Positions 56,122 through 64,000 of a stretch of 64,000 nt of DNA are shown in pieces. This DNA comes from Xanthostigma xanthostigma (Eukaryota; Arthropoda; Insecta; Raphidioptera; Raphidiidae), in the NCBI GenBank assembly GCA_963575645.1, contig OY754469.1, positions 48,628,753 to 48,692,752 of the forward strand. Direction: 5' to 3'. Every line of letters starts with the position of its first letter. Position 1 is the first letter of the stretch. The position numbers and the translations under genes are program-made. Under the pieces are notes generated by a model. That model searched no databases, was not told where the DNA came from, and saw nothing but the letters and a program-made list of their open reading frames with translations.

Positions 56122-56133
56122 ACTAATATTATA

Positions 56134-56908
56134 ATAGTCCAAGCTCCCATGACAGAAAAAGTTACCCCTACGAACACCTCAAAATTATAAAGTGAAAATG
56201 GCTGAAAAACATGTAAGAAACATGTTACGCCCGCCAGACTAGTAAAAATTTGTTAATTGTTATTTTTTTATGAATTTTTGAATTAAAAAAAACATGAATT
56301 TTTTTTCCAAAACACCTGCTTGAAATTTATACAATTTGTAGTAAATAATGTACCATTTTTGAAAAAATTTGTCTGGCTGACAATTTTTGTTAATAAATTT
56401 GTCAGACATTATTTGTTATAAATTATTTTTTTTATGAAAATACACTTCATAACACCTCCTTGAATTTTTTTTTAAATAAAGTTTAAGATCTCTTCTATCT
56501 AATACAACTTGTCTGGCGGACAATTTTTGTTAATAAATTTGTCAGACTTCATTTGTTATAAATTTTTTTTTATGAAGTCTGTCATAGTAAAAAACATTTT
56601 TTCGCTGACAGACCAATTTTTATGCATAAAATAGATGTCAAACCTTCTTTCAGAAAAAAATTGAGGTGGTGTTTTGACACGGCCCTTGTAAAAGCTGATT
56701 TGTTTATGAAAAAACGCTGTCACGGCGCTTAAAAATTGAATCTGACATGGTAAAAAACAATATTTTGATGAAAAATGTATTAAAGTATATAAAAGGGATC
56801 TAGCGTATTAAATTAGAATAAAAAAAAAAATTTCTAGTTAGCAACGATTATACCATATTTTTTCATTAAATGCGACCACATTTTTTAATGAATGGGAGCT
56901 TGGACTAT
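56134..56908. mobile_element. MITE, 775 bp, 17-bp TIR
   Basis: Exact TIRs ATAGTCCAAGCTCCCAT (56134-56150) and ATGGGAGCTTGGACTAT (56892-56908). An internal duplication of about 140 bp (GACAATTTTTGTTAATAAAT, then TTGTCAGAC at about 56380 and 56520). It sits within a family X repeat that begins at about 56121 and resumes at 56909. No coding content. Confidence 0.85.
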
Positions 56909-57150
56909 CAAGACGTAAAGTTTGTAAGTTTGTAAACTCCTAAACTACTCATCCAATTTCAAAATTTTTTCACCAATATTTAAAATGGACCTTTAGGATG
57001 AACATAGACTATATATTATCGCGTTAAAATAAAAGCGCTTTTTATGAAGACCAATTCCGCAACGTAAGTCGACGAAAAAACGGTGGCAATCTACAAATTC
57101 GAACGGAGCCGAGCCGGGTCCGCTACCCTATATAGGTATACTTTATACTT
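56909..57150 (-). repeat. Family X repeat, copy 1
   Basis: It shares GCGTTAAAATAAAAGCGCTT, GACGAAAAAACGGTGGCAAT and CTACAAATTCG with 63370-63610 in reverse. The far end of the unit (TATACTAATATT) lies left of the inserted MITE. Confidence 0.6.
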
Positions 57151-57157
57151 ATAGCGA

Positions 57158-57425
57158 TCCCGCCTGGTTTCACCCGGGTGCAAAAGAACGAATGGGGGAG
57201 ACATGAGTACGCACGTTCATCTTAGTTTACCGAAATGAATGTTGTGTTGAAATTTCATGATAATCGGAGTTACCGTTCAAAAGTTTTTGTCGGCCGGACA
57301 AATTTTGAGTTATATTTTGCAACAGTTTTCATTAATGCTCCGCTCCTATTGGTCGTAGCGTACTCATGTCCTTCCCTCCCCATTCGTTCTCTTGTGCCCG
57401 GGTGAAACCGGGCGGGACCGCTAGT
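57158..57425. repeat. Two family B heads facing each other
   Basis: 57158-57360 is a plus-oriented unit (GCGATCCCGCCTGGTTTCAC to CTCCTATTGGTCGTAGCG). 57361-57425 is the head of a second unit in reverse (CGGGTGAAACCGGGCGGGAC). Confidence 0.6.
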
Positions 57426-57869
57426 TTATGATAAAGACGTTGTTTGCTCGGTTGTGTAATTATTATAATATGAAACTAAAAATTAAAGAAATACAAAACT
57501 ATTTATACTTTTCATTATAACTTTGTTATTATATATAGAAAAACTTAAAAGCACAAAGTTTCATATTGCAGGACGTCGTGAATTGTAATAACTGTGAACT
57601 TAAACAGATGGTGAAGATGTATAGCTTGTTTGTCTGTCATTGAACTCTCTTATGCTGACTTTCGTAATATATCTTAGGATTTTTTATCTCGGAACCGGTT
57701 ACAACTGCTCCGAATTGAATAGTTTTTTTGTCATAAATACAAAATATAACATTTTAAAAATTGACGTTCATCTTTCTCTGCTTTTTGGAGAGGTAAAACT
57801 ATCCCCAAAAATGTGGTTTCCAAAAATGTCGACGACCATTAGATATATATCTACAATAAATTAAAAAAC
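57426..57869. other. Unassigned AT-rich stretch
   Basis: A 74-codon plus frame (57640-57864) lacks motifs. Nothing else is recognised. Confidence 0.35.
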
Positions 57870-58424
57870 TCGGGTAGCAGTGCCAAACCCTGCCGACAAT
57901 ATAAGTGTATTTGCTTTTATAGGCAGTGTGGCTCTATGGTATGAACTTAACTTTGTTTTTGGACAAAATAAAAAAATTTACCCCTTAATACACTTCTTAA
58001 AACAACATTTTTAACTGCTACATATCAATTCAACATTTGTACCAAATTATGTAAGTACACCCTTCAGTATGTAAATCTATATCAGTAAACTTGTATAAAA
58101 TTTGTAAGTCCGGTTCTGTCTGTCCAATTTTTTTTAACTTTGGCAACACATTTTAATAATTACTAAAGGGTTAAATTTCAAATTTGGAACGATTGTGAGA
58201 ATTTTTTCGGTATTTTTGGGCCCATTTTAAATAGGCTTCGTGCGGTGGTGGATTCCAAATTTCGTTTAAATCAATTCAGTCTGTCAAGAGTTATCGTGCT
58301 CTATATATAAACATTTCAAAAATAGTGCCAAATTACAAAATAATAACTGCAAATTGGTTCGCTAAGTACGATACAGAATTAAATACGAAAATATTAATAA
58401 AAGGTGCCTTTAATCCTTTTTAGA
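57870..58424 (+). repeat. Family U repeat, longer copy
   Basis: It begins ACTCGGGTAGCAGTGCCAAA as at 52400, continues through GGACAAAATAAAAAAATTTA as at 13941, and on to about 58200. It links the two other partial copies into one unit. Confidence 0.5.
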
Positions 58425-59000
58425 CTTAATTACACGCTTTATATTAACTTCACTTGTTAGTTTGTATGTATGTTTGTTTGTAACCTTCCTTTGGACTACA
58501 GCAAGTGGTTTATTACTGTAGTATAATATGCCAGCACTGTAACTACAGTGGTAGCCGTGCGGTCTAAGGCACGGGTCTTCGCTGACGTCAACTCTCGGAA
58601 TCACGGGTCGTGGGTTCTAATCCTGTCCACGCCGAAAAGAAAATTGTTTTTTTTCCGGCAAATTTTTGACAATAAATCGAACTAAAAAGTGGAAAATAAA
58701 AATAGTTTAAAAAAACTAAAAAACACGCTTTATATCGAACTAAAAAGTAAAAAATGATTTTTTTAAAATAAGCTTAAAACAATAATGAATAAAAAATACA
58801 AGTATTATTGTAAAAAAAGCGTGGGGTGCTCGATGTACGAAAATGTGGAACAAAGCGCCCCACGCTTTTTTCACAAGAATACTAATTGTATTTTTTATTC
58901 ATTATTGTTTTAAGCTTATATTTAAAAAAATATTTTTTACTTTTTAGTTCGATATAAAGCGTTTTTTTTAGTTTTTTTAAACTATATTTTTTTAATAATC
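58425..59000 (-). mobile_element. Foldback with tRNA-like module (family C), copy 3
   Basis: Whole reverse complement of the layout at 21181-21715: GTATGTATG tract, tRNA-like module 58545-58635 (plus strand, B box GTGGGTTCTAATCC), TCGAACTAAAAAGTGG, then the hairpin. The loop reads GCTCGATGTACGAAAATGTG, the complement of copy 1, consistent with inversion of the complete element. Confidence 0.75.
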
Positions 59001-59383
59001 AATTTAATTATGTCAGATTAAAGTTTGTAATCATACCGATGACATGATATAGCATAGATAGGTGCACTATACTCTGCCCATCCATGAAGAAAATTGAAGC
59101 ATAAATTAACTTACATTAAATAAAGATATTATACATTCTTATATATTGGATGCTTCTTGATACTTCACAGACATTTTTGTTAACATAATTAGTCATCGCG
59201 TCTGGAATGCTTTATAGTTAGGTAATTCATTTTCATCTAGCTTCTAAGTTAGTGATTTATAAAAACTAAAATAATAACTCTATTCTGCCTATCTACTCAA
59301 ACTACGTGTTTAATCAGAAACTATCGATATTAATTTAATTAATTTCTACACTTCTAAGAACAAACAACCGTTTAAAAATTAAT
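59001..59383. other. Unassigned stretch
   Basis: No repeat or protein motif recognised. Confidence 0.35.
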
Positions 59384-59859
59384 TTTATTCAACTCATGCG
59401 CGTTATTCGTTTTATCATGCCTAAAAACCGAACCCTAAATAGCCATTTACCGACTGGTGACAATTACTTGTCATAACTTAATGAAGATTCCTACTAGCTC
59501 GGCCATTGTGGAGTAATGAAAATAAACGTAACTATTTTCTGAGTCGTAACGAAATAGTAGGTAACAACAACTCCGTTGTTACCCATTGAGACTAAAATTG
59601 AGAGGCCGAATGTTTTCGACATGGAGTTTATTCATAACCGGCTAACCTCAAACCAAAACATTGAATCGTGCTGTTTGGTGCTGTTAGTATTGACAGTTTT
59701 TTTTATAAAGAAATAAATAGATATTTACAACATCTTATTATAATTAAAACATGAACAACGCGCAATTGTTGAATAAAATTATGGGGGCAACTTGTAGGCT
59801 AAGTCATGACCTGTCAGCGCGATGAATGACTTAGACTACTAGTTACGCCAATAACTATT
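59384..59859 (+). mobile_element. ~475-bp dispersed repeat (family N), copy 1
   Basis: From TTTATTCAACTCATGCGCGT to ACGCCAATAACTATT, collinear and highly similar to 62875-63345. It contains CCGACTGGTGACAATTACTT and CAACTCCGTTGTTACCCATT. No TIR, TSD or coding frame was found, so the class is unknown. Confidence 0.8.
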
Positions 59860-59927
59860 AAAGTTATGTGCTCTCATAACACAGAAGATAAAATTCAAGC
59901 AATTACAACTTACTGGTCTCTTCGTCA

Positions 59928-60172
59928 TGTGATCTAAAATAAATAACTTCACGGTGAAAAAATCACTGTGACCAACCGTCTAAAATGATCACTGTGATCT
60001 GGAAGGAACCACGTTCCAAAGTAACGTATGTTGTTCCATGTCACCGCAATCCCGACGGTCGCTCCAACCGAGTAATCAACGTAATGTCCGATCGAGTGTT
60101 CTCTCGGTCGGGATCGCCGTGACAAAATCACTATGATTTTTCTGTAACTGTGATCACATAGTAACGACTTTT
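59928..60172. mobile_element. Possible short MITE with GTGATC-type ends
   Basis: ATGTGATCTAAAATAAATAA at the left and TTCTGTAACTGTGATCACAT at the right are loosely inverted, and ATCACTGTGA words recur inside (59963, 59989). Low certainty. Confidence 0.35.
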
Positions 60173-60599
60173 CCCGTGTCTAATGTGATCGTCCATGTTC
60201 CGTCCGCGATAAATAGCATTCAGTACCGGAGTTCAAAGTCGAAGAGATGGGCACATATTCATAAAGCAGTCAGTTCTTATTGGCATTCATGACAAGAGCC
60301 GTGACACGACGCGTTCCCTCGCCACCGCGACGCAGTGTGTTCTGCTCGGTTCAGGTTGAGACGCCACGCCGCCTATACATAGGGTAACGAGAGATAGGGT
60401 GCGTGGTATGAGAGAGTGGGATGGCACGACGCTCATATCTCATCAATATTCGTGAGGAATTGCCTTCAGTGATGGCTAATGAAATGTGGACCACGGACGA
60501 TCTCCATCACACCAACAAGAACGACTCTTTTGCAACATTTAAGACTGCAGTTTCTTAACCATCTAGTTCGTGGTGGAAATTATTTATTTTCAATAATGA

Positions 60600-61196
60600 A
60601 CGTTTAACAAAACTGTTAAACACACACACGAAAAAGTACTTCTTTAACAAACAGTAATAATAACGTTTACAGAAATAAAATAACAACAGTTCTAAATAAT
60701 AAAATAGAAGGTTAAGTAACAGAAGAATATAAAGTCACTAATTATGTACAAAAAATATTTATAACACAAGAACACACTTAAGTTTATTAGCACACTCGTC
60801 TATTAACTATATACACACGATTATTTATAACACAGAAACTATTTATGTAAAACCAAATTTATATAATTGCACTCAATGGTTTACACAGCTTTTCTATCTT
60901 AGCAGTTACTTCGGCCTTGCTGTACAATTTATTTCACAGTTGTCTCTAGTTCACTGTACGTACGCGCTGCAACTAACCAACTGACTGACTGACTGACTTA
61001 CCACTCCGCTCGCATTTTATAGCTTCGTCCTTCGCCTGTCGAATGTTCTTGAAGCATCTCCACCTTTCTTTACATGCATTGCCTTCTCCAGGCAATTCTA
61101 AGAAGGTCGAGTTTTCTTGGCTATCTGTTTTCCAGTGTTGTTGTTGCTAGAAGATTCTACAGAATCCATAGTCGTCCCAACAAGGAGCACGTAACA
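60600..61196 (-). mobile_element. LTR-like segment (solo or truncated)
   Basis: On the minus strand a possible LTR starts TGTTACGTGCTCCTTGTTGG at 61196. It has a TATA box at 61022-61015, TCAGT at 60992-60988 and GAAATAAATTG (polyadenylation-type signal) at about 60935. Start TGTTAC, TATA, initiator and AATAAA within about 90 bp is an LTR layout. The far end, primer site and target duplication were not identified, and no gag/pol frame is adjacent. Confidence 0.4.
60988..61022 (-). promoter_or_regulatory. Core promoter: TATA box plus TCAGT initiator
   Basis: CTATAAAA at 61022-61015 has its first T at 61021. The A of TCAGT at 60990 is 31 bases downstream, the normal insect TATA-to-start distance. 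TCAGT is repeated in steps of four (a GTCA microsatellite), so several start sites are possible. Confidence 0.55.
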
Positions 61197-61300
61197 TTAT
61201 GTTTCATCTCCAGTTTTGCATTTCAATTATAGTTCACGTTTAGACACTTCAAAATCATCCTGCTGCTAGTTGTGTAGTACAGTTATTATAAAAATTTACC

Positions 61301-61660
61301 GACCGGGGTGTCGTAGCGGTGAGAGCACTAGACTCGCATTTGGGAGGTACCGGGTTCGAATCCCGGCGGGGGCAGATGTGGCTGGACTTTTTTCTGCCGC
61401 CTCTCGCCGAGAAACGGAAATTCCTGTACCGGCCGTCTTGTTGAGGTTTTCCATGGTTTCCTCAATAATTCCAGATAAATATCGGGGTGGTTCCTTATTC
61501 AAGGCCATGGCCGATTATCTGTCAAACTCCTATGCTCAATATTTGCCTACCTTATCTTAATGTCCTAAAATTCTTTCATTCGACATTGCTATTAATTATG
61601 TGTACCTAAGTTTAAATATGTAGAAAATAACAGGAAGTGTGATAGATGGAAAATGGCGTA
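61301..61660 (+). mobile_element. tRNA-derived SINE-1, best preserved copy
   Basis: The tRNA-like head 61301-61374 has a B box GGTTCGAATCC (61353-61363) and an A-box-like GTAGCGGTGAGAG. The body follows (GCCTCTCGCCGAGAAACGG, GGTTTCCTCAATAATTCC, CCTTATTCAAGGCCATGGCC), ending near GTGATAGATGGAAAATGGCG and an (ATT)n tract at 61668-61684. It lacks the last ~40 bp seen at 574-620. The 96- and 70-codon frames inside are not genes. Confidence 0.85.
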
Positions 61661-61685
61661 TGTTATATTATTATTATTATTATTA

Positions 61686-62280
61686 TCATATATATTAATA
61701 CGCTAAGGTTAAAGATGTTTGCCTCCCTTTTTAGAAAAAACCTCACAATTTCTCCACATAAATTATATATCATTTTACAGATAATTGCTTGCTCTACTGA
61801 AACCGACAACTAAAAAAAATATTATTGCATTTGTTTTTGTAAATTAATTAAAATACAGCAACGCAGAACAACGTCTGCCATCTGACGGCTTTAATTTTGA
61901 AACAACGTCAACACTTCGATCTGTCATCTGACCTTCATATTGTAATACAACAGACACAATACTGCATACTGCCATCTAACGGCTTTAATTTTGAAACAGC
62001 GAGCAATGCTGAACAACGTCACAGCAATGCTGCATGATGCCATCTGACGGCTTAGCTCAACGCTTTTGCTACTTGCGCCTCTATATGACAATTTTAGTAA
62101 AATATTTCTTCGATCTGTCATCTGAGCTTCATATTGTAATACAACAAAAAGAAGAACGTTATAAGCAGTGTGCAAAATTAGAAACGAATTGAATACTTGC
62201 AATCATATTTAAAAAATAATTTTGTAAAGTGATAATTATTATACTTATTTAGTACGAATAATTCGCACAGGTCACACTAG
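61686..62280 (+). mobile_element. Helitron-like unit, copy 5 (best copy)
   Basis: Starts TCATATATATTAATACGCTA after A61685 and ends GGTCACACTAG before T62281. It is 595 bp. The 3' hairpin is GTACGAATAATTCGCAC (one mismatch), 12 bases from the end. Internally the unit GCCATCTRACGGCTTTAATT with AACAACGTC is iterated about three times. It has no TIR and no Rep/helicase frame. Confidence 0.85.
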
Positions 62281-62321
62281 TTATTATTATTATATATATT
62301 ATCAGTGCGGTCCTGTCTGGT

Positions 62322-62350
62322 TACACACACACACACACACACACACACAC
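62322..62350. repeat. (CA)n microsatellite
   Basis: Uninterrupted CA repeat of about 28 bases, next to the Helitron-like unit. Confidence 0.9.
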
Positions 62351-62590
62351 CGCAACGGCATTAGTTAGTAAGCGGCCGGCACGTGCTTCGTGCGTCGGGG
62401 GTCGAACTAATAATTATTAAGGCGAACGAACCGCTGACATCTGCATATTATTGAAGTCTTATGATCAAAGGCGTCGTGCCGCTCTAAAGTCACTCCGCCG
62501 CACCCTCCGCGCCCTGCGGACCGCCAACCATCCGCATTGTCGTGATTATTTTATAGGTACGCAATCTGCGACGATAATTATATAGTTTAC

Positions 62591-62694
62591 CTTCTACGAC
62601 GTTCGACGCAATAACTTTCTGAATTATAATGTAGATCGGATAACCTAATGTATTCATATAGGCAATCAAAGTTTCCATGGTGGCCGCAGCGTAT
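62591..62694 (-). CDS. Possible 104-bp internal exon of a host gene
   Basis: On the minus strand TTCATTTATCATGCAG is a good acceptor, followed by 104 bases open in a frame and then AAG/GTAAAC, a usable donor. One frame reads RCGHHGNFDCLYEYIRLSDL, then HYNSESYCVERRR, cysteine-rich and extracellular in character. Another frame starts with ATG in a strong context (GCCACCATGG) and reads METLIAYMNTLGYP. I do not recognise the protein. No flanking exons were found in the window, so it may be chance. Confidence 0.3.
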
Positions 62695-62874
62695 CTGCAT
62701 GATAAATGAACATTGGAAAAAGTATAGGTTTTAACATCAACGAAGAACTCTGCCAGTTTATTACAGATGAAGAATGCTTTGGTGAATAATTATTATGCGG
62801 GATTTAGTGGCAAGCCAGCAGTTGAAAAATCGAGTCGAAAAAATAGTCACAAAAATTAGAATCAAGTAATAAAC

Positions 62875-63345
62875 TTTATTCAACTCATGCGCGTTATTCA
62901 TGTTTTATCATGTCTAAAAACCGAACCCTAAATAGCCATTTACCGACTGGTGACAATTACTTGTCATAACTCAATGAAGATTCCTCGGCCATTGTGGAGT
63001 AATGAAAATAAACGTAACTATTTTCTGAGTCGTAACGAAATAGTGGGTAACAACGACTCCGTTGTTACCCATTCAGACTAAAATTGAGAGGCTGAATGTT
63101 TTCGACATGGAGTTTATTCATAACCGGCTAACCTCAAACCAAAACATTGAATCGTGCTGTTTGGTGCTGTTAGTATTGACAGTTTTTTTTGTAAAGAAAT
63201 AAATAGATATTTACAACATCTCATTGTAATTAAAACATGAATAACGCGCAATTGTTGAATAAAATTATGGGCGCAACTTGTAGGCTAAGTCATGACCTGT
63301 CAGCGCGATGAATGACTTAGACTACTAGTTACGCCAATAACTATT
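62875..63345 (+). mobile_element. Family N repeat, copy 2
   Basis: Same ends as 59384-59859. It lacks CTACTAG before CTCGGCCATTG and has scattered substitutions. Confidence 0.8.
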
Positions 63346-63369
63346 TTTTATACTTATTTATTTACTTTT

Positions 63370-63610
63370 TATAAAAAATACGAGTGGCCAGGTCCGGCTT
63401 CGCACGAATTTGTAGATTGCCACCGTTTTTTTTCGTCGACATACGTTGCAAAATTGGTCTCCATGAAAAGCGCTTTTATTTTAACGCGAAATTATATATA
63501 GGTCTATTCTAAATATTGGTAAAACAAAAATTTGAAATCGGATGAGTAGTTTTGGAGATTACACACAAACTCAAAAAATTCACACTCTCTCTTAATATTA
63601 GTATAGATAG
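63370..63610 (+). repeat. Family X repeat, copy 2
   Basis: From GAGTGGCCAGGTCCGGCTTC through GCGCTTTTATTTTAACGCG to TTAATATTAGTATAGAT, the ending shared with family B. This is an intact right end of a retrotransposon-tail type repeat. Confidence 0.6.
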
Positions 63611-63657
63611 ACAGAGACTTTTTTATTGTTACACGAAACACAGATATGAAATATTAA

Positions 63658-63755
63658 GGGCCGAAAGTTTCATATTCTTGCAATGCGCGCCATTATACCC
63701 GAGACAAAGCCGAGGGCATCATGGCGCGCAGTGCAAGCATATCAAACATTCGGTC
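63658..63755. repeat. Strong GC-rich hairpin
   Basis: Arms 63658-63693 (GGGCCGAAAGTTTCATATTC and following, with GCAATGCGCGCCAT) and 63721-63755 pair with few mismatches around CCCGAGACAAAGCCGAGGGC. The word AAGGGCCGAAAGT also occurs at 5505 and 17645 (complement). Probably a short palindromic MITE; TTAA-like TTAAG precedes it. Confidence 0.65.
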
Positions 63756-64000
63756 AGTGTGGTGTATACTATTTTTCTTCGTACCTCGGTCGTAAGCACG
63801 CTTATTAAATACATTAATTAATTACATAAAAACACAGATAAATTCCAAGCAAGCAGCTTTGAGGTTATACTAAAAAAACACGAATGACAGCTGTTCGCGA
63901 CTATTAGCTAAAATGTAATAGGATTGCTATGGGAACTACATCTAAACAACAGTTGATTTTTTCTTTACTGCCGCCCGAACGTACATACTTCCCGCATCAG

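Overview
This window reads as repeat-dense, AT-rich nuclear DNA from an arthropod, most likely an insect. The evidence is several tRNA-derived SINE-like units, many short non-autonomous DNA transposons with intact terminal inverted repeats (TIRs), Helitron-like units, non-LTR retrotransposon tails, Penelope-type ends carrying hammerhead-like motifs, and a TATA/TCAGT core promoter with insect spacing. I could not fix the order. No host gene is demonstrable from end to end. The only protein-like sequences are transposon remnants, one broken THAP domain and one possible host exon.

Layout. 1-6.6 kb: a SINE, two copies of the 'ACGTGATAACGT' element (family A) around a retrotransposon-tail repeat, a hAT-like tandem repeat, a TA-flanked MITE of 521 bp (3581-4101) and an 86-bp tandem array. 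6.6-7.1 kb: a Tc1/mariner-type relic with a transposase C-terminus. 7.7-12.9 kb: a composite block repeated about three times, with ~150-bp and ~458-bp tandem arrays and a 122-bp-arm palindrome. 13.3-13.9 kb: the 3' end of a non-LTR retrotransposon. 14.9-16.0 kb: an element with 12-bp TIRs and internal 156-bp repeats. 16.2-21.7 kb: hAT-like and Helitron-like units, a broken THAP exon, a MITE and a tRNA-bearing foldback. 22-31.4 kb: hAT ends, a tandem MITE pair, a PIF/Harbinger-like fragment, a TTAA-flanked 871-bp MITE and hammerhead-like motifs. 31.5-38.4 kb: further family A and SINE copies, a mariner-like element with ~72-bp TIRs, a second retrotransposon tail, a MITE nested inside a SINE and a 631-bp palindromic foldback. 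38.9-47.6 kb: two Helitron-like units, hammerhead-bearing inverted repeats, two 'aaccgactt' elements in opposite orientation and a foldback. 47.8-59 kb: hAT MITEs with target-site duplications (TSDs), a 448-bp tandem duplication carrying a tRNA-like SINE, tRNA-Lys-like modules, the second 521-bp MITE and a 775-bp MITE. 59-64 kb: a 475-bp repeat pair, an LTR-like promoter, a SINE, a fifth Helitron-like unit and a possible exon.

The window is therefore an archive of nested insertions rather than a functional gene cluster. The clearest results are a short Helitron-like family with five copies that all share 5'-TC, 3' hairpin, CTAG and A/T flanks, two TA-flanked MITEs of exactly the same length, and recurring hammerhead-like RNA motifs in inverted repeats. 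All family assignments rest on reading motifs by eye. No database search was possible.
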